Shown: piece after piece, positions 1 to 10,285 of the stretch
Layout: each line of letters starts with the position of its first letter
How positions within the stretch are numbered: the first letter of the stretch is position 1
Origin: Obelidium mucronatum
Lineage: Eukaryota; Chytridiomycota; Chytridiomycetes; Chytridiales; Chytriomycetaceae
NCBI GenBank assembly: GCA_025765595.1
Contig: JAIVFH010000290.1
Coordinates: forward strand, 1 to 32,171
Length of the DNA: 32,171 bases
Reading direction: 5' to 3'
Program-made: the position numbers and the translations under genes
The notes under the pieces: generated by a model
Databases searched by the model: none
Seen by the model: the letters and a program-made list of their open reading frames with translations, nothing else
Told to the model about the DNA's origin: nothing

Positions 1-102
1 TAATCGTTTTAATCAAAAGGCGCTAAATGAGAAAACAAATGTGAAAATTTGACGTTTCCGTGACCAAGGGAGGCACTTGCAAAAAAAGAGTCTGGCAAAG
101 CG

Positions 103-864
103 ATGCTTTCATCGACCGTTCTGAGATTCCTCGCACTCTTTGTGGTTCTGCAGCTTTCATTGGCGTCGCCGTTGAGACTCGAGCGAGACGAGGACCGGCG
201 ACCGACAAAGACCAAGCAGCCCGAGAAAGATAAGAAGAACGATCATCAACCACTGCCTCAAATCGAGCCAGTTCCTCCTGCTGTAACTCCAACTGTTGTT
301 CCTGTCCCTGACAGTGCCGAAGCTGTTCAAGTTGCTGCGCCTGCTGCAGTCGAACCACTGCCTGCACCTGTTCCGCAAGCTCCTGTTGTTGCCCCATTTG
401 CCGCACCACCGGCTGCTGTTGCCATCGCAAATTCAGGACTCGTAGGCGTCACTGTTGCTGAAGTCGGCTCTTCTGTAAAGGCCACTGCCTCGCCTCCTTC
501 ATCAACACCCTCTCTGCCTGCTTCTACCATCGGTGCCATCAGTGTTTCTGTATTCGCTGTCGTTGCTATCGCGGGAATTGCCGTGTACAAAAGAAGGCAG
601 CAATGTTCCGACTCCCTTAATGTGACCACATCAGTTGTTCACGAGGACTTTATTGAAGAACAAGACAAAGAAGACGTTCCACAACCTCTCCCAAAACTAG
701 AAGGATTGCGTCGAAAACGGACAATCAGTCAAATTTTCAACTTTGAGAAGCGGGCATCTTTTGTTCCTCCGACGTATTTGAATGCGGATGGTATGGAGGA
801 AAAGGACGGCGTTGTTGTTGAGTTTGCTGATACCATCAAAGAGATTTACGAGCAAGTTGCTTAA
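103..864 (+). CDS. Type I single-pass membrane protein, Pro/Ala-rich ectodomain (paralogue 1)
   Basis: Single-exon ORF of 253 aa. Residues 1-22 form a typical signal peptide (MLSSTVLRFLALFVVLQLSL core, likely cleavage after LAS). A charged stretch rich in D, K and R (about 25-50) precedes a Pro/Ala/Val-rich low-complexity ectodomain (about 50-135). One transmembrane helix (about 141-164) is stopped by YKRRQQ, giving a cytoplasmic tail of about 88 residues. The tail ends with a motif (FVPPTY, then VVVEFADTIKEIYE) that matches the tail of the next gene. No enzymatic domain is visible. The layout suggests a cell-surface or wall-anchored protein whose short tail is the conserved part. The ATG follows a purine-rich leader. 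No intron is needed. The function is unknown; the protein and its topology are well supported. Confidence 0.8.
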   Translation: MLSSTVLRFLALFVVLQLSLASPLRLERDEDRRPTKTKQPEKDKKNDHQPLPQIEPVPPAVTPTVVPVPDSAEAVQVAAPAAVEPLPAPVPQAPVVAPFAAPPAAVAIANSGLVGVTVAEVGSSVKATASPPSSTPSLPASTIGAISVSVFAVVAIAGIAVYKRRQQCSDSLNVTTSVVHEDFIEEQDKEDVPQPLPKLEGLRRKRTISQIFNFEKRASFVPPTYLNADGMEEKDGVVVEFADTIKEIYEQVA

Positions 865-1142
865 ACTGGATGGTGTTTTTTTTAAGGATGTGTTTTTTTT
901 TGGAACTGTCTATGAGAGTCTTTCTGGTTGTTTTGCATTTAAATATATATCGCTTTGTTTTTTTCCCCTTTCGAATGGCCAACTGGGAGCTGTTTCAAAA
1001 TGTTTGTTGTAGTCATCACAACCTTTAGACACAGACACATCAAACTCTCAACTTCAAAACTGAAATTTCTCGCACGAATTTTACGTAAAAATCCGAAAAT
1101 TCATGAAACATTTTTTCCTATACAAAACATCCAAAAAAACGT

Positions 1143-1823
1143 ATGCCGACGCCACAGGCATTTCTGCTTTACCTGTTATTCGCTTTTTTGCATCAAACAT
1201 TAGCGTTACCAGCTCCTCAAGGCGTTCTAGATGTTCAAAATAACGTCCAGACATTGGCCGACGCAACTCTCACGACTGACGGGCAACAACCAAACCTTGC
1301 TCCAGAAGAAGTTAGACTAGAGAGTCCAACTCACGAACAAAAAGTTCCGTCTCCTACAGCCTCATCAGATAGTCTGGATTTGCAATTCACAGTTTCGCCG
1401 CCACAAACCCAAATCTTGGCTGAATCTTCATCAGCCACGTCCACTTCAAACCAACAACGACCCAATGTTGTCGTACTTCCCACCTCCAATATCAGTGTCT
1501 TCAAGAATTCCCAAGACACTCCAACCAACCCAATAGAGGCCACTGAATCCTGGTCAACGTGGAGCATTGCAGGAACCGTTGCATTTTTAGCAACACTCAT
1601 TATCGGATCTGTTTTGACTCTGGGATATTGTCATCGCAAAAGCCGTCAAACCCAGACTCTTGAAGTATCATCGAAACTCAATCATTTCAATCCACCCGTG
1701 TACCGTCTCCGAACGCTTAAAAAGGAGAGCAGAGAGTCGGTTGTTCAGTTTAACACAACTGTTCGGATATTGTATGATGAGACTCTGGAAAGTCGAAATG
1801 GTCGAGTTCAAGATTCTATTTGA
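1143..1823 (+). CDS. Type I single-pass membrane protein (paralogue 2)
   Basis: Single-exon ORF of 226 aa with the same plan as the upstream gene. It has a signal peptide (about 1-21, ending TLALPAP) and a Ser/Thr/Pro/Gln-rich ectodomain (about 22-135) that is likely O-glycosylated. One transmembrane helix (about 139-163, AGTVAFLATLIIGSVLTLGY) is followed by HRKSRQ and a short cytoplasmic tail. The tail motif FNPPVY...VVQFNTTVRILYDE aligns with FVPPTY...VVEFADTIKEIYE of the first gene, and the helix lies at nearly the same residue number. The two are therefore probably an old tandem duplication whose ectodomains have diverged. A possible poly(A) signal (aataaag) lies near 1930. The function is unknown. 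Confidence 0.78.
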   Translation: MPTPQAFLLYLLFAFLHQTLALPAPQGVLDVQNNVQTLADATLTTDGQQPNLAPEEVRLESPTHEQKVPSPTASSDSLDLQFTVSPPQTQILAESSSATSTSNQQRPNVVVLPTSNISVFKNSQDTPTNPIEATESWSTWSIAGTVAFLATLIIGSVLTLGYCHRKSRQTQTLEVSSKLNHFNPPVYRLRTLKKESRESVVQFNTTVRILYDETLESRNGRVQDSI

Positions 1824-2091
1824 TGCTAAATGGGGGACGTCATGAGAAAAAAAAACAAGTAGACTTAGTAGAGAAAATAGAGTGAAGATTGAAGGTTTCA
1901 GAAGTTAGAAGTATGCATGATTCGTAGGAAATAAAGTATGAGTAATTTGTTTTAATTTTCGAGCGACGCGCCTGTATGATTTTATGGCTGACTCATTATT
2001 TTGTGTATTCATGGCATAGGAGAAGTGTATGATTGCATGGATAACTTCATGTGAAGATCGCATTACCTGGATACTGAGTTAGGTTATTATC

Positions 2092-2518
2092 ATGGCATCA
2101 GGTGTGACATGAACCGTTTCTAGCTATATTCGACAACTTTCTGACCATACCGTCTCTTTTTTCTTCTAAAACAAAAGGACTCGGTTTCCTTCTTGTCCTG
2201 AAAGCACTCGAATGGATCTTTTGGGGTGACTTATCAAAACCGAATACTCCATTACCTCCAGGTACACCCCCAGTTACACCTCCAGCTCCAGGGTCACCAC
2301 CGCCGCCTGGATGGCCTGCTGGATACCCATGGCCTCCACCTTACTGTCCTGCCCCGGCTCCGGGGTATTTGGCACCTCTTCCATTATGGGTCTTTCAGTT
2401 AACGCAGTTGTTTGTTGTATTTGTATTGGTGTATGTCGTAACGAAACGGGCAACGAAATGGTGGGACAAGCGGTTCAAGGGAACGCGATATGATGTGAGT
2501 GAAGAGGATGTATACTAA
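2092..2518 (+). CDS. Short Pro-rich protein with two hydrophobic segments (related to 2982-4386)
   Basis: Spliced model: exon 2092-2101, intron 2102-2177 (gtgtga...aaag), exon 2178-2518, giving 116 aa. Exon 2 encodes a hydrophobic stretch (GLGFLLVLKALEWIFWGD), a proline-rich linker (about 25-75, many PP, PGW and PPY), a second hydrophobic helix (LFVVFVLVYVV) and a basic-then-acidic tail ending SEEDVY. The larger gene downstream has the same order, and its last intron enters the first hydrophobic segment at the same place and phase (codon G split 1/2). This supports both the reading frame and the kinship. The first exon is very short and its ATG uncertain, so this could also be a 3' remnant of a truncated duplicate. 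An aataaa signal follows the stop. The function is unknown. Confidence 0.45.
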
Positions 2519-2981
2519 ATGAAAATAAAGTGGCAAAGGCTATTTCACGCGTTTCATTATTACTGTTCCAATATTTATGCTGAATGATCGGGCAAACTAA
2601 AGCGAGAGCGATCTAAGCTTCGTGATTTAGATCAACAGAAGAAGTTTCAAGGAAAGATTAGAATGATGTGGGTTGCAGAATCTGCCGAACTCAAGCTTTG
2701 AGTTCCAAGACAGGATATGTGAACCAACTCAAGAGGGATGGTCATGGACAATTCTAAACGAGCCATGAATAGGGCTGGAAATATTGATTAGCGAACTGGA
2801 GTCTGGTAGAGTATGTATGTGGATAATCACGACAGAATTTGAAATCATAAAAAACCTCGCGTTTTATTACAACTTTGCAAGTATTCGTCCTTATTACCTA
2901 GAAACTTGGATCAACTCTTTGAGAGAAATCCATGTGACAAGACCCCTTCTTGATCTCAACCATCATCCCATCCTGAATAAC
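2519..2981. other. Intergenic, no gene seen
   Basis: This gap of 463 bases separates the two Pro-rich genes. It starts with a poly(A) signal-like aaaataaag. The frame of the next gene stays open upstream to about 2784, so an earlier start for that gene cannot be excluded. Nothing else is recognised. Confidence 0.4.
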
Positions 2982-4386
2982 ATGAAGTCTTATGCCTCTG
3001 TCCAAACCACGCGTGGAAACAGCTTCTCGCAAGCACCCATGGCTCCCGTAGTATCCAAATATAAAAAAATCTCTTCAGATAAAGATATGACGGAGAGGGT
3101 ATGTGAAGAAACCAGGCGTGTTTCTGGATATTGTTCTGATTCAACTTCTGAAACAATCAAACTGATGATTCGATCTTTTCTGTAGTCCCCACTTGTGAAC
3201 TCTGCGGCATTAAATAGTACTAGATACACAGCAGTATCCGTACCAGAACCGGACTTGATTAGGTTTGTGTTTCTTGTTTAGGGATTTGGTGATCCTCCCA
3301 ACTTATCCATCTATGCAAGGACGTCCAGCGAGCAAACTTTAAACGGAGATAATACGCCGACGCGGTCAAATCGAAATTATGGCTCTATCGACAGTATCTT
3401 GACGCGTTCTGCTAGACAGGATCACGATAGTGCGAAAGAATACTATGCCAACATATTCTCGGCCAATTTCCCAAAAAGGAGGACTAATTCTTCGTCTCGG
3501 CTGATTGAACTCGAAGAAGGAGAAGAAGAAGAAGCCAGTGATGACATTGAAAGATGTCCTAGGTTAAGGAATCAGCAAGACGGACCAAAGCCTCGACAAG
3601 CGAGTTCAACTCCGTTTATAGAAGAGCAGATTAAAAGTGTGAATGAAGCCGTGAGTGGGGTGATTGATCGGATTATGGGAAGAAGGGACCGCCTTGTCAG
3701 CATGAGAACACAAACTGGTAATGAACCCTTTTCTTCACCATTTTAAATATCGCCTCAGTCATTGATTTTTTTTTCCAAAGATCGGCTGGATGGTGTGACT
3801 CAAATGTTCCGTAGAAACGGGCAAGTAGCCGAGACTGAGGCGTGGGTCCAACGTGTCAAAGCAACATCTTTTGCAGAGCTTTTGTACTTTATGGTTGTTG
3901 TTATCGGCTCAGGTTTGGTTCGATTGTTTCTGGATAATCTAAGAATAACTGTTTACTTCTGACCCTCAAGGAATCGCGCTATTAATATTCCTATATCTGA
4001 TTCAATACATGATGTTTATTCCCACGTATCGACCACCTACAACTGGTGTGCCGGGTGGAACCCCGGGAATGCCTGCAGGAGGAGGAGGAGTGCCACAATA
4101 TCCTCAATACCCGCCCTATTGTATTCCATATCCACAACAGCCACCAGCTGGAGGAACACCTGGTGGAATTCCGGGAGGTGTTCCTGGCGGCGGTATTCCA
4201 GGCGGTGTGCCGCCAGGAAGTACAGCCCCGCCACTTTTGATTACGCCTGGAATCCTTCAAGGCATGAACTTCTTCGTGTTTTGTTGCATTTTGGTATATA
4301 TTGCCAAACGAATTTCTAAAAGCCCTCAGCGCGAGAGAGTGGACGATGAACGTGGTGGAAATTACGAATACGAAAGACTAGCGTGA
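2982..4386 (+). CDS. Pro/Gly-rich membrane protein with acidic N-terminal region
   Basis: Five-exon model: 2982-3098, 3186-3233, 3282-3717, 3781-3912, 3971-4386, giving 382 aa with all phases consistent. The N-terminal ~200 residues are polar and probably disordered, with an acidic run (ELEEGEEEEA). A hydrophobic segment spans the last intron (FAELLYFMVVVIGS joined to GIALLIFLYLIQY). It is followed by a PGG/PGGIPGGV-rich linker (about 275-335), a second hydrophobic helix (MNFFVFCCILVYIA) and a charged tail ending YEYERLA. The 48-nt second intron has a weak donor (gtatcc), so exon 2 is the least certain part. The short gene at 2092-2518 shares the C-terminal half and the last intron position. 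An aataaa lies at 4440. The family is unknown; a membrane hairpin protein is inferred. Confidence 0.6.
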
Positions 4387-4533
4387 CGCTGCAATTCCCT
4401 TTTCTGTTATTCTTAGTCGTCGTCATGTATGCCAAATTGAATAAAGAACATGTATGTTTTTGTTTTATTTTTCTTCATGAAAACAACTTGTGCATGAAAA
4501 ATAGCAAGCCAAGATAATCACCTAGCTTGTCCA

Positions 4534-5602
4534 TTAATTCCGTCTTGGAGGTGGAGGTGGAGGTGGTCTCTTGCTTCCAGCACCACCAACCGATGAAACC
4601 GATCCATGTCGCCCGTACCCCGCGCCAGCAGCACTCGCAATCTCACCGCTAGGATACAGTCTGATGGGTGGCAATTCAGCGTGAAACTTCCATCTTCCAT
4701 CCTGCTCCATCCCAGAGTCATTGTTGAATACAGAATTCGAACTATTTTGCGGTTTCATTGGAGTGGGAGGTGGGCGAGGTGGTGCAACGGGCGCAGACGT
4801 GTTTCCATTTGATGGCCGTGGTGGAGGCGGAGGTGCTGCCGCGTTAGATCCACCTGGTCGCGGAGGTGGTTGAGGTACTTGTGGGGTTGCTCTGTTGAAC
4901 GCGGGAGAAGGTGCAGCAGACGCATCATTTGAGCTTCCAGTGAATGAAGGGCGTTTAGGCGGCATAGGAGGTTGAGTTGCTTGATCTCTTGGAGGTGGCG
5001 GTGGGATGTTGGCTCGGGAAGGTGGAGGTGGTGCAAATGACTGTTGCGGTTGTGGCGGTGGCGGAATATTTGCACGCGATGGTGGGGGAGGAGCATTGCT
5101 TGGAGTTGATGGTTTCGATGGAATTGATGGCGGTTTAGGCGTTGGAGCTGGTGAAGAACCTGGTTGTTGCTATTATTACCAAGTGCTTTGGGTTTAACAA
5201 AGTACCTCCGCCGCTGCCTGATGATTTCAGCTTTGGCATTCCGCCAGCAAATAGTCCACCCATTCCGCCACCTGGAGGTCCTGATGCTGCTGACGATCCA
5301 CCTCCACCTGGAACTCGGGGCGGTATTGGCATTGCTCCCATCCCACCACCTCCGCCTCCACCGCCACCACCTTTCGGTGCTATGACAACAAAATAACAAA
5401 GAGTTAATCTATCGCCATAAGTATGTCATCCTGTGTGGCGGTAGTTACCTTCGATGATTGGTTGCGATCGGTCATTAGTTACTGCCTTTTTCAATTTGGT
5501 TCCTTTTTGGATACTCTTTAATAGAGCGTTTGGAGCTGGTGGAGGTGGGGCTACTGCCCCTCCTGCTGGAGGAGGAGGGGGTGGTGGAGGACCTGGCGGC
5601 AT
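4534..5602 (-). CDS. VRP1: Verprolin/WIP-like actin-binding protein
   Basis: Three exons on the minus strand: 5602-5449, 5379-5206, 5159-4534, giving 317 aa. An N-terminal polyproline run is followed by a WH2 actin-monomer motif (about 25-50: [20 protein letters not shown] with the KLKK core). Next come a glycine-rich segment, long [11 protein letters not shown] blocks that could bind profilin and SH3 domains, and a C-terminal WASP-binding motif ([10 protein letters not shown], about 265-274). This domain order defines verprolin/WIP, which links G-actin, WASP and type I myosin at endocytic actin patches. The second intron is only 46 nt (gtactt...accag). It was chosen because it removes a frame break, and both sides are phase 1. 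Yeast and animal homologues are longer. The gene is head-to-head with the DUF1279 gene and convergent with 2982-4386. Confidence 0.82.
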
Positions 5603-5646
5603 AGTTAAAAAATGATGTTCCTATAAAGTCACAATAAAACACAATA
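5603..5646. promoter_or_regulatory. 44-bp divergent promoter with TATA-like box
   Basis: Only 44 bases separate the start codons of the verprolin-like and DUF1279 genes. A TATAAAG at 5622-5628 reads toward the DUF1279 gene, 18 bases before its ATG. That is so close that the transcript leader would be extremely short, or the real start sites lie inside the neighbouring gene. Both transcription units must share or overlap regulatory sequence. Confidence 0.45.
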
Positions 5647-6018
5647 ATGGACGCTCCGCAAAAAGCCCTCTCGTCTCTGCTGCAAAACCACGGCGCTGCT
5701 GGAATTATTGTTCTTCAGATTCTCGGATGGATCAGCTTTTTTGCCCTGTACCTTGCCTTCCGTCACTTCGACGTTGATCCGTCCGCCTTATGTCGCCAGT
5801 ACCACCTCACCTTCTTTGCCTATGTTTTTGACAAGGGCGGAATAACGCTTTTGGCTTATTTAGCAAATCGCGCACTTGCGCCCATCCGATATCAAATCGC
5901 AAAGGCAGTGCTGCCTTCCGTTGCAGCACCAATCAACCGCCTCGTCCAACCAATCGTGGATTTATTTAAATCCAAAAAGCAGACGGAAGAAAGTGGGGCT
6001 AAAAAGAAGAATCAATAA
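5647..6018 (+). CDS. DUF1279 (FAM210-like) small membrane protein
   Basis: Single-exon ORF of 123 aa. It matches the DUF1279 domain of FAM210A/B and yeast Nat2-type proteins. A short amphipathic start (ALSSLLQNHG) leads into a hydrophobic helix (GIIVLQILGWISFFALYLAF, about 20-40). A conserved middle (VDPSALCRQYHL) follows, then a second hydrophobic stretch with the characteristic LAYLANRALAPIRYQI (about 72-87), and a basic tail (KKKNQ). Family members are mitochondrial inner-membrane proteins. This one has no obvious cleavable presequence, which is odd, so it could lie in another membrane or use an internal signal. A decayed copy lies at 11516-11690. The domain call is strong; the cellular role is inferred. 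Confidence 0.8.
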   Translation: MDAPQKALSSLLQNHGAAGIIVLQILGWISFFALYLAFRHFDVDPSALCRQYHLTFFAYVFDKGGITLLAYLANRALAPIRYQIAKAVLPSVAAPINRLVQPIVDLFKSKKQTEESGAKKKNQ

Positions 6019-6091
6019 ACTGCCACTATTTAACTGATCGTTTGAAACTCTGTTGAAATTGGGCGAGAGACTCTGCTGTTTCACTTACATT

Positions 6092-9000
6092 ATGTCGTCA
6101 TCGTCCCAATGCTACTGCCCGAATGCAGATCCAGCCTCATCCTTCTTTGATCCCGTTCTTCCTTTGTCCTCGCGATCTAACGATTACAGCCACAGCCAGA
6201 AGGCTAATATTGAGACTGCTCCTTTGGATGAACCTGGCGCTGAAAGATTCGTGGTGTTGATTATTGCAGCTACTCTCTATTTGGGGTATCTGATTCGAAG
6301 ATATGTGTTGTCTGTGGCAAAAGCTGCAAAGAAGGTACGTACAAGTTTCAACCACATCGCCACACAGCTCATCAACCAACCCTCCAGGCGTCTCGGACCC
6401 AACATATTCCCTCGCCGCTGAAAGCAAGAATCATCCGAAACAACTCAATCTCAGCAGACTTGCATTCTGACGATCAATTGGAGAGACAGCTTCGCCAACA
6501 ACAACAGCAACAACCGCCATCCCCTTCAACGCTTCGACACAGGAATACCCCCCGTCATCAGCAACCTCAATCTCAATCTCGGCAATCACATTTGACTATT
6601 CCTCCAAGCCCTCCACAACATAGACGAGTTTCGACAGCGTCTACAGCTTCGGATTCTGCCCCGCCCCTGCCCAGGACGCCTCCAGTTCGCCATTTCAAGT
6701 ATTACAATACATCCAAGGGCTCACGATCAGTTGGCGGCAGACGGGGGCATTATTCACCCCAACCACACTATCTGCAGTCACATCTTTCCGACGACCAATC
6801 AGACTTCGATGGTACGTCAACGCTTTGCGTGCATGGATTTTTCTATTTCACACGTGCATCTAAACATTTAACACAGTTAATGGAAATTCTGACTATTTGT
6901 CGGATGCAATTAATCCTGATTTGATGCCCATGCCGTCAAACAATAGTCCACGAAACAGACAAAATAGGGAATTTACAGTCTCTAATCCTGTAGTCCAGTC
7001 GGAAGATGGAATTCCTGTTTCCACAAGCAACCCAACCTTCACGTTTCCATCGAGAAACTCTTCAGCAACACAACCGTCAACAACGTATTCCCCACCAATA
7101 ACAATTTCTCCACCTCCACCAAATATCCATCTTGACTCCCAGCCTCCGAAACCATCGGTATCAAATACAACTCCCGACGACTCCGCCGACCAAAAAAGTT
7201 TCAAAAGTGGAATATCAAAAACGAGCATCTCAACAACACAACGAGAATTTGAACAAGTGGTTAAGTTGAGAGATGAAGATGAAAGCGAGTCCAGCGAAAC
7301 GAAAGGATCAAATTCACATGGGACATCAGCTTCAGGTGTTCCTTTTTGGAGACGTTCATTTTCACGCCCTGCGAGTATTCACGAGTTGCAGGATCACGCA
7401 GCAATAGGAACATCGGCATCCACCTCATCCGCAATTACTGCAGCTGGATCCAGTCTTTTGCCCAAACTCAGTTTGTTCAAACGAAGATCGAATTCAGATT
7501 TGGTCGGTGCTGTTGCAATGGGGGCGATTTCAACTTCAGGAAATACAAATTCTTCAAGTAACTCAAGCAATGCTGCTCCAAACTCGCCTATTGCAATGCC
7601 AAGTCCCGTGAGCACCGTTATGAAAGGATTTTGGCCCATGAAGTCCTCGGCAAGTAGCGCTGCGAACCGTGGCGCTGACACTGATCCATTGGTGAAAAGG
7701 GAGGATTCGGATACTTCAAATCGAGTTACTGATTTGTTGGCCTCTGTTCCTACTTTGGGACTACCAAAAGTTTCAAAGAAATCTGATAAAAAGAAGGCTT
7801 CCGCGGCAGCGAATGCCGGAGCTAGCACTACTACTGCAACAACTATTGAAAAGACTGAAAAAGTAAAGGAGCCGTCGAGATTCTGGCCATCAACAGCCAA
7901 TGCCAACCAGGCTCCGAAGAGCCCAACACAGTCAAAAAAAGGCAAAGCGGCAGCAACAAAGCAGCCTCAAATCAAAGCTTCGGATACACGGCGCGCCAGT
8001 GTGGATTCCAATCATGTGGATGGCGGAACTGGGTCGATTGCTTCATCAAACACAAGTGGCTCTAAGTTATTCTGGAGTAAGCCGAAAACTCCATCAATTT
8101 CCTATGCAAAAGCGGTCGCAAAAACTGATGAATCAAACGGCGGTCAGAGTGCAAGTAGTGGTGTTAAGGTCCCTGTTGTTTCAGTCAATGTTGAGGACGA
8201 TTCCCAGAATTGGTTGGATGTTGACGATCATCACAGTCGTTCTAGTGACCAGGTTTGAACTTGCTTCAAATCCTCCACTTAAGCTAAATGTGTTTTTTTA
8301 GAGCACGTCTTGGGACAGAAACGTCTTATCTCGATTTAAGTGGCAACCAAAATCTAAGAGTGGCAACTTCCTCAAGTCGTTCAACAATGGCGCGGACTCG
8401 CGGTCAATGTCGCCTTCTACGGGAGGAACGACTTCTAAGCTATTTGGATTACGGAAGCGAGCATCAAACGAAACAATGAAGTCCGAGTTTCTGCGAATGG
8501 CGGCGACTCCACCAGCACCCGTCGAGGAACTTATTGATGATGGTTACTCTCAAGAATACGCCACTACAAACAACAGTTCATCTTTCTTTCCTTCGCTACG
8601 AATCAGCACCCCTCAATTCTTGATTTCTGACTTTGACAATATTCCTCTCCAGCGCGATCCAAGCAACCGATACAATAATCAATTTGAGCAGCGACCACAA
8701 CAGTACCAGTCGTTTCAGCAACCCCAGCAACAGTCTCATCAACAACAACAAAACGATTTCAACAGCCCAATAACACCAAACAGACTTTACGAATCCGATG
8801 ACAACCTATCATGGAATGACTTCCAATCTCGTCGAAACCCCAAAAACGTGGAACCAATCCACCGTCCAAACAGCGGCAAAACACGCTCCATCGCGAGCGC
8901 ACCTGGATCCAATCTCAAACGCAGTAGCAGCGTTGTTTCTCTGAACGAAAGCACCTTGACACGAGAAGTGTCTCCATCTAGCGCAACTGTACCAGGCGGT

Positions 9001-9609
9001 GGATTCGGCGGTGGATTCGGCGGCGGTAGCAGTGGCACCACAGGAGAAAGCACACTCTACAGTCCCTTCTTCTCGGGTCTGGAAATCCCGATGACCCAGC
9101 GACCCACAGGATCTATTTCAAGCGCGACGAGCAGTTTTCATTTGGATACAAGTAGTAGCTTGAATGGCAGCAGTAGTAAATCGCATCGCTCAAAGCATCA
9201 TCATTATCATCACCATCATCACTTTTACCATTTCCCTGCTGCGGGAGGTGCAATTACTGTCGAAGGAGGAAACGGAAACAGTGGCGGGCCTGTGAATCTG
9301 CCGTTGGTTAATGTCCAGCAACAGAGTGAGGAGTTGGGTGTCAGTTTTCGGAGGTTGAGGAAGTTGAGCCATGATGCTGGATTATATGGGCAACATCAGC
9401 AAGCGATACACGACCAATATGCTCCCGGTGATGGTTTCCGTGATACAGTGCGTGCACATGATGGCTTGAGTAATGGTTCTGGTGTTAGTTCCATTGCCTA
9501 CGGTGCTTCTAAACTTGGTACGAGGTCCTCAGGATCTACCATGGGTAGCTACGTAACAGTGGCTGATGAAAATGTGGAGACAGGCGGCTTGCCAACTGTT
9601 GGAGAATGA
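6092..9609 (+). CDS. Large membrane-anchored, mostly disordered protein (1116 aa)
   Basis: Four exons: 6092-6334, 6388-6811, 6877-8252, 8302-9609. The three introns (53, 65, 49 nt) have gtacgt, gtacgt and gtttga donors, and all phases agree. A single hydrophobic helix (about 52-72, RFVVLIIAATLYLGYLI) followed by basic residues is the only ordered-looking part. The rest is low complexity: a polyQ tract in exon 2, Ser/Thr/Asn-rich blocks with repeated FWxxxS elements (PFWRRSFSRP, KGFWPMKSSA, SRFWPSTANA, KLFWSKPKTP), a Gln-rich stretch, GGGFGGGFGGG, and a His cluster (HHHYHHHHH) near the C-terminus. No catalytic domain is seen. It may be a membrane-tethered scaffold; the FW elements are candidate docking motifs. 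A decayed copy of its 3' end lies at 10530-10725. The function is unknown. Confidence 0.7.
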
Positions 9610-9685
9610 TAAATGAATAATGATATCGGAAATAATTACATATTATTTAAGCGTTAATTGATGGTTATTATAATTGCAACGTCAC
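9610..9685. other. 3' flank of the 1116-aa gene
   Basis: This is AT-rich sequence after the stop, with ttatttaag and ttattataattg stretches. No gene is seen. Confidence 0.4.
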
Positions 9686-9689
9686 TGGG

Positions 9690-10285
9690 TCAAGCAACCT
9701 TTGCCTTTATCCAAAGGCATCACTTCTGCTTCTGACTGGGTGGCGAGTGTGGACTTTGCAAGAGTCAATGGCCCAAGTTTGACATTTGAAGAAAAGAAGG
9801 AAGTCCCACTCACTAAAAATGTGGTTTCAGCAATATAAGTCTCTTCAAGTTGGGTTGCAAGCTCTTTCAAAGTCAAACTTCTTTCGCAGCAGCTGTATTG
9901 GCCTGGACAGCATTCTTGAAGGCCACTTCAGCATTTTCAAGTGCCACAACAGCCTTCTCAAATTCGGTGTTTGCTACGCTTTGTGACTCAGCAGTTGCAA
10001 GCTGTAGAGCAGAAAATTTGGTCTGCAGTTATAGCCAATAATTTTTTCTTAGCATTGTCAGTTACTAAGGTGAGTTTGGTTTTGTTCTTAAAAGAAGTGG
10101 CGCTGACACGCTTTGAAAGTTACTTGCTTGTTGGCCAACAACATGTCAGTAATAAGTCACCTCATTTCAAGGGTTTGGTGAATGCAATTTGTTTTGAAAC
10201 CTATAACTGCACTTTTGATCAATCCAAGAAAGCTGATTTGGCCAAAGCTGCTGCTATGCTGCTAAATGGCGATATGTAATACAGT
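9690..10285 (-). pseudogene. Frameshifted Ala/Glu-rich coiled-coil-like remnant
   Basis: On the minus strand three short frames read in relay. First comes a Lys/Leu-rich piece (TSFKNKTKLTLVTDNAKKKL, near 10095-10035). Next is an Ala/Glu heptad-like piece (SVANTEFEKAVVALENAEVA, near 9980-9920). The last piece starts TLKELATQLEETYIAETTF and runs to a stop at 9682. Frame changes without usable splice sites separate them, so this looks like a decayed gene and not a spliced one. The plus strand also has open frames here but with unlikely composition. I do not recognise the family. Confidence 0.3.

Noticed and set aside
5006..5396. Gly- or Pro-rich plus-strand ORFs opposite verprolin
   Set aside because: Complement of proline codons; the minus strand carries WH2 and WASP-binding motifs.
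4755..5399. Long minus-strand ORF in another frame of the verprolin gene (His/Leu/Arg-rich)
   Set aside because: Out-of-frame reading of Pro-rich DNA; a 46-nt intron connects the proper frames.
9941..10279. Plus-strand ORF of 112 codons ending AKAAAMLLNGDM
   Set aside because: No ATG with a coherent N-terminus and unusual composition; the minus-strand relay frames look more protein-like, though neither strand is proven.
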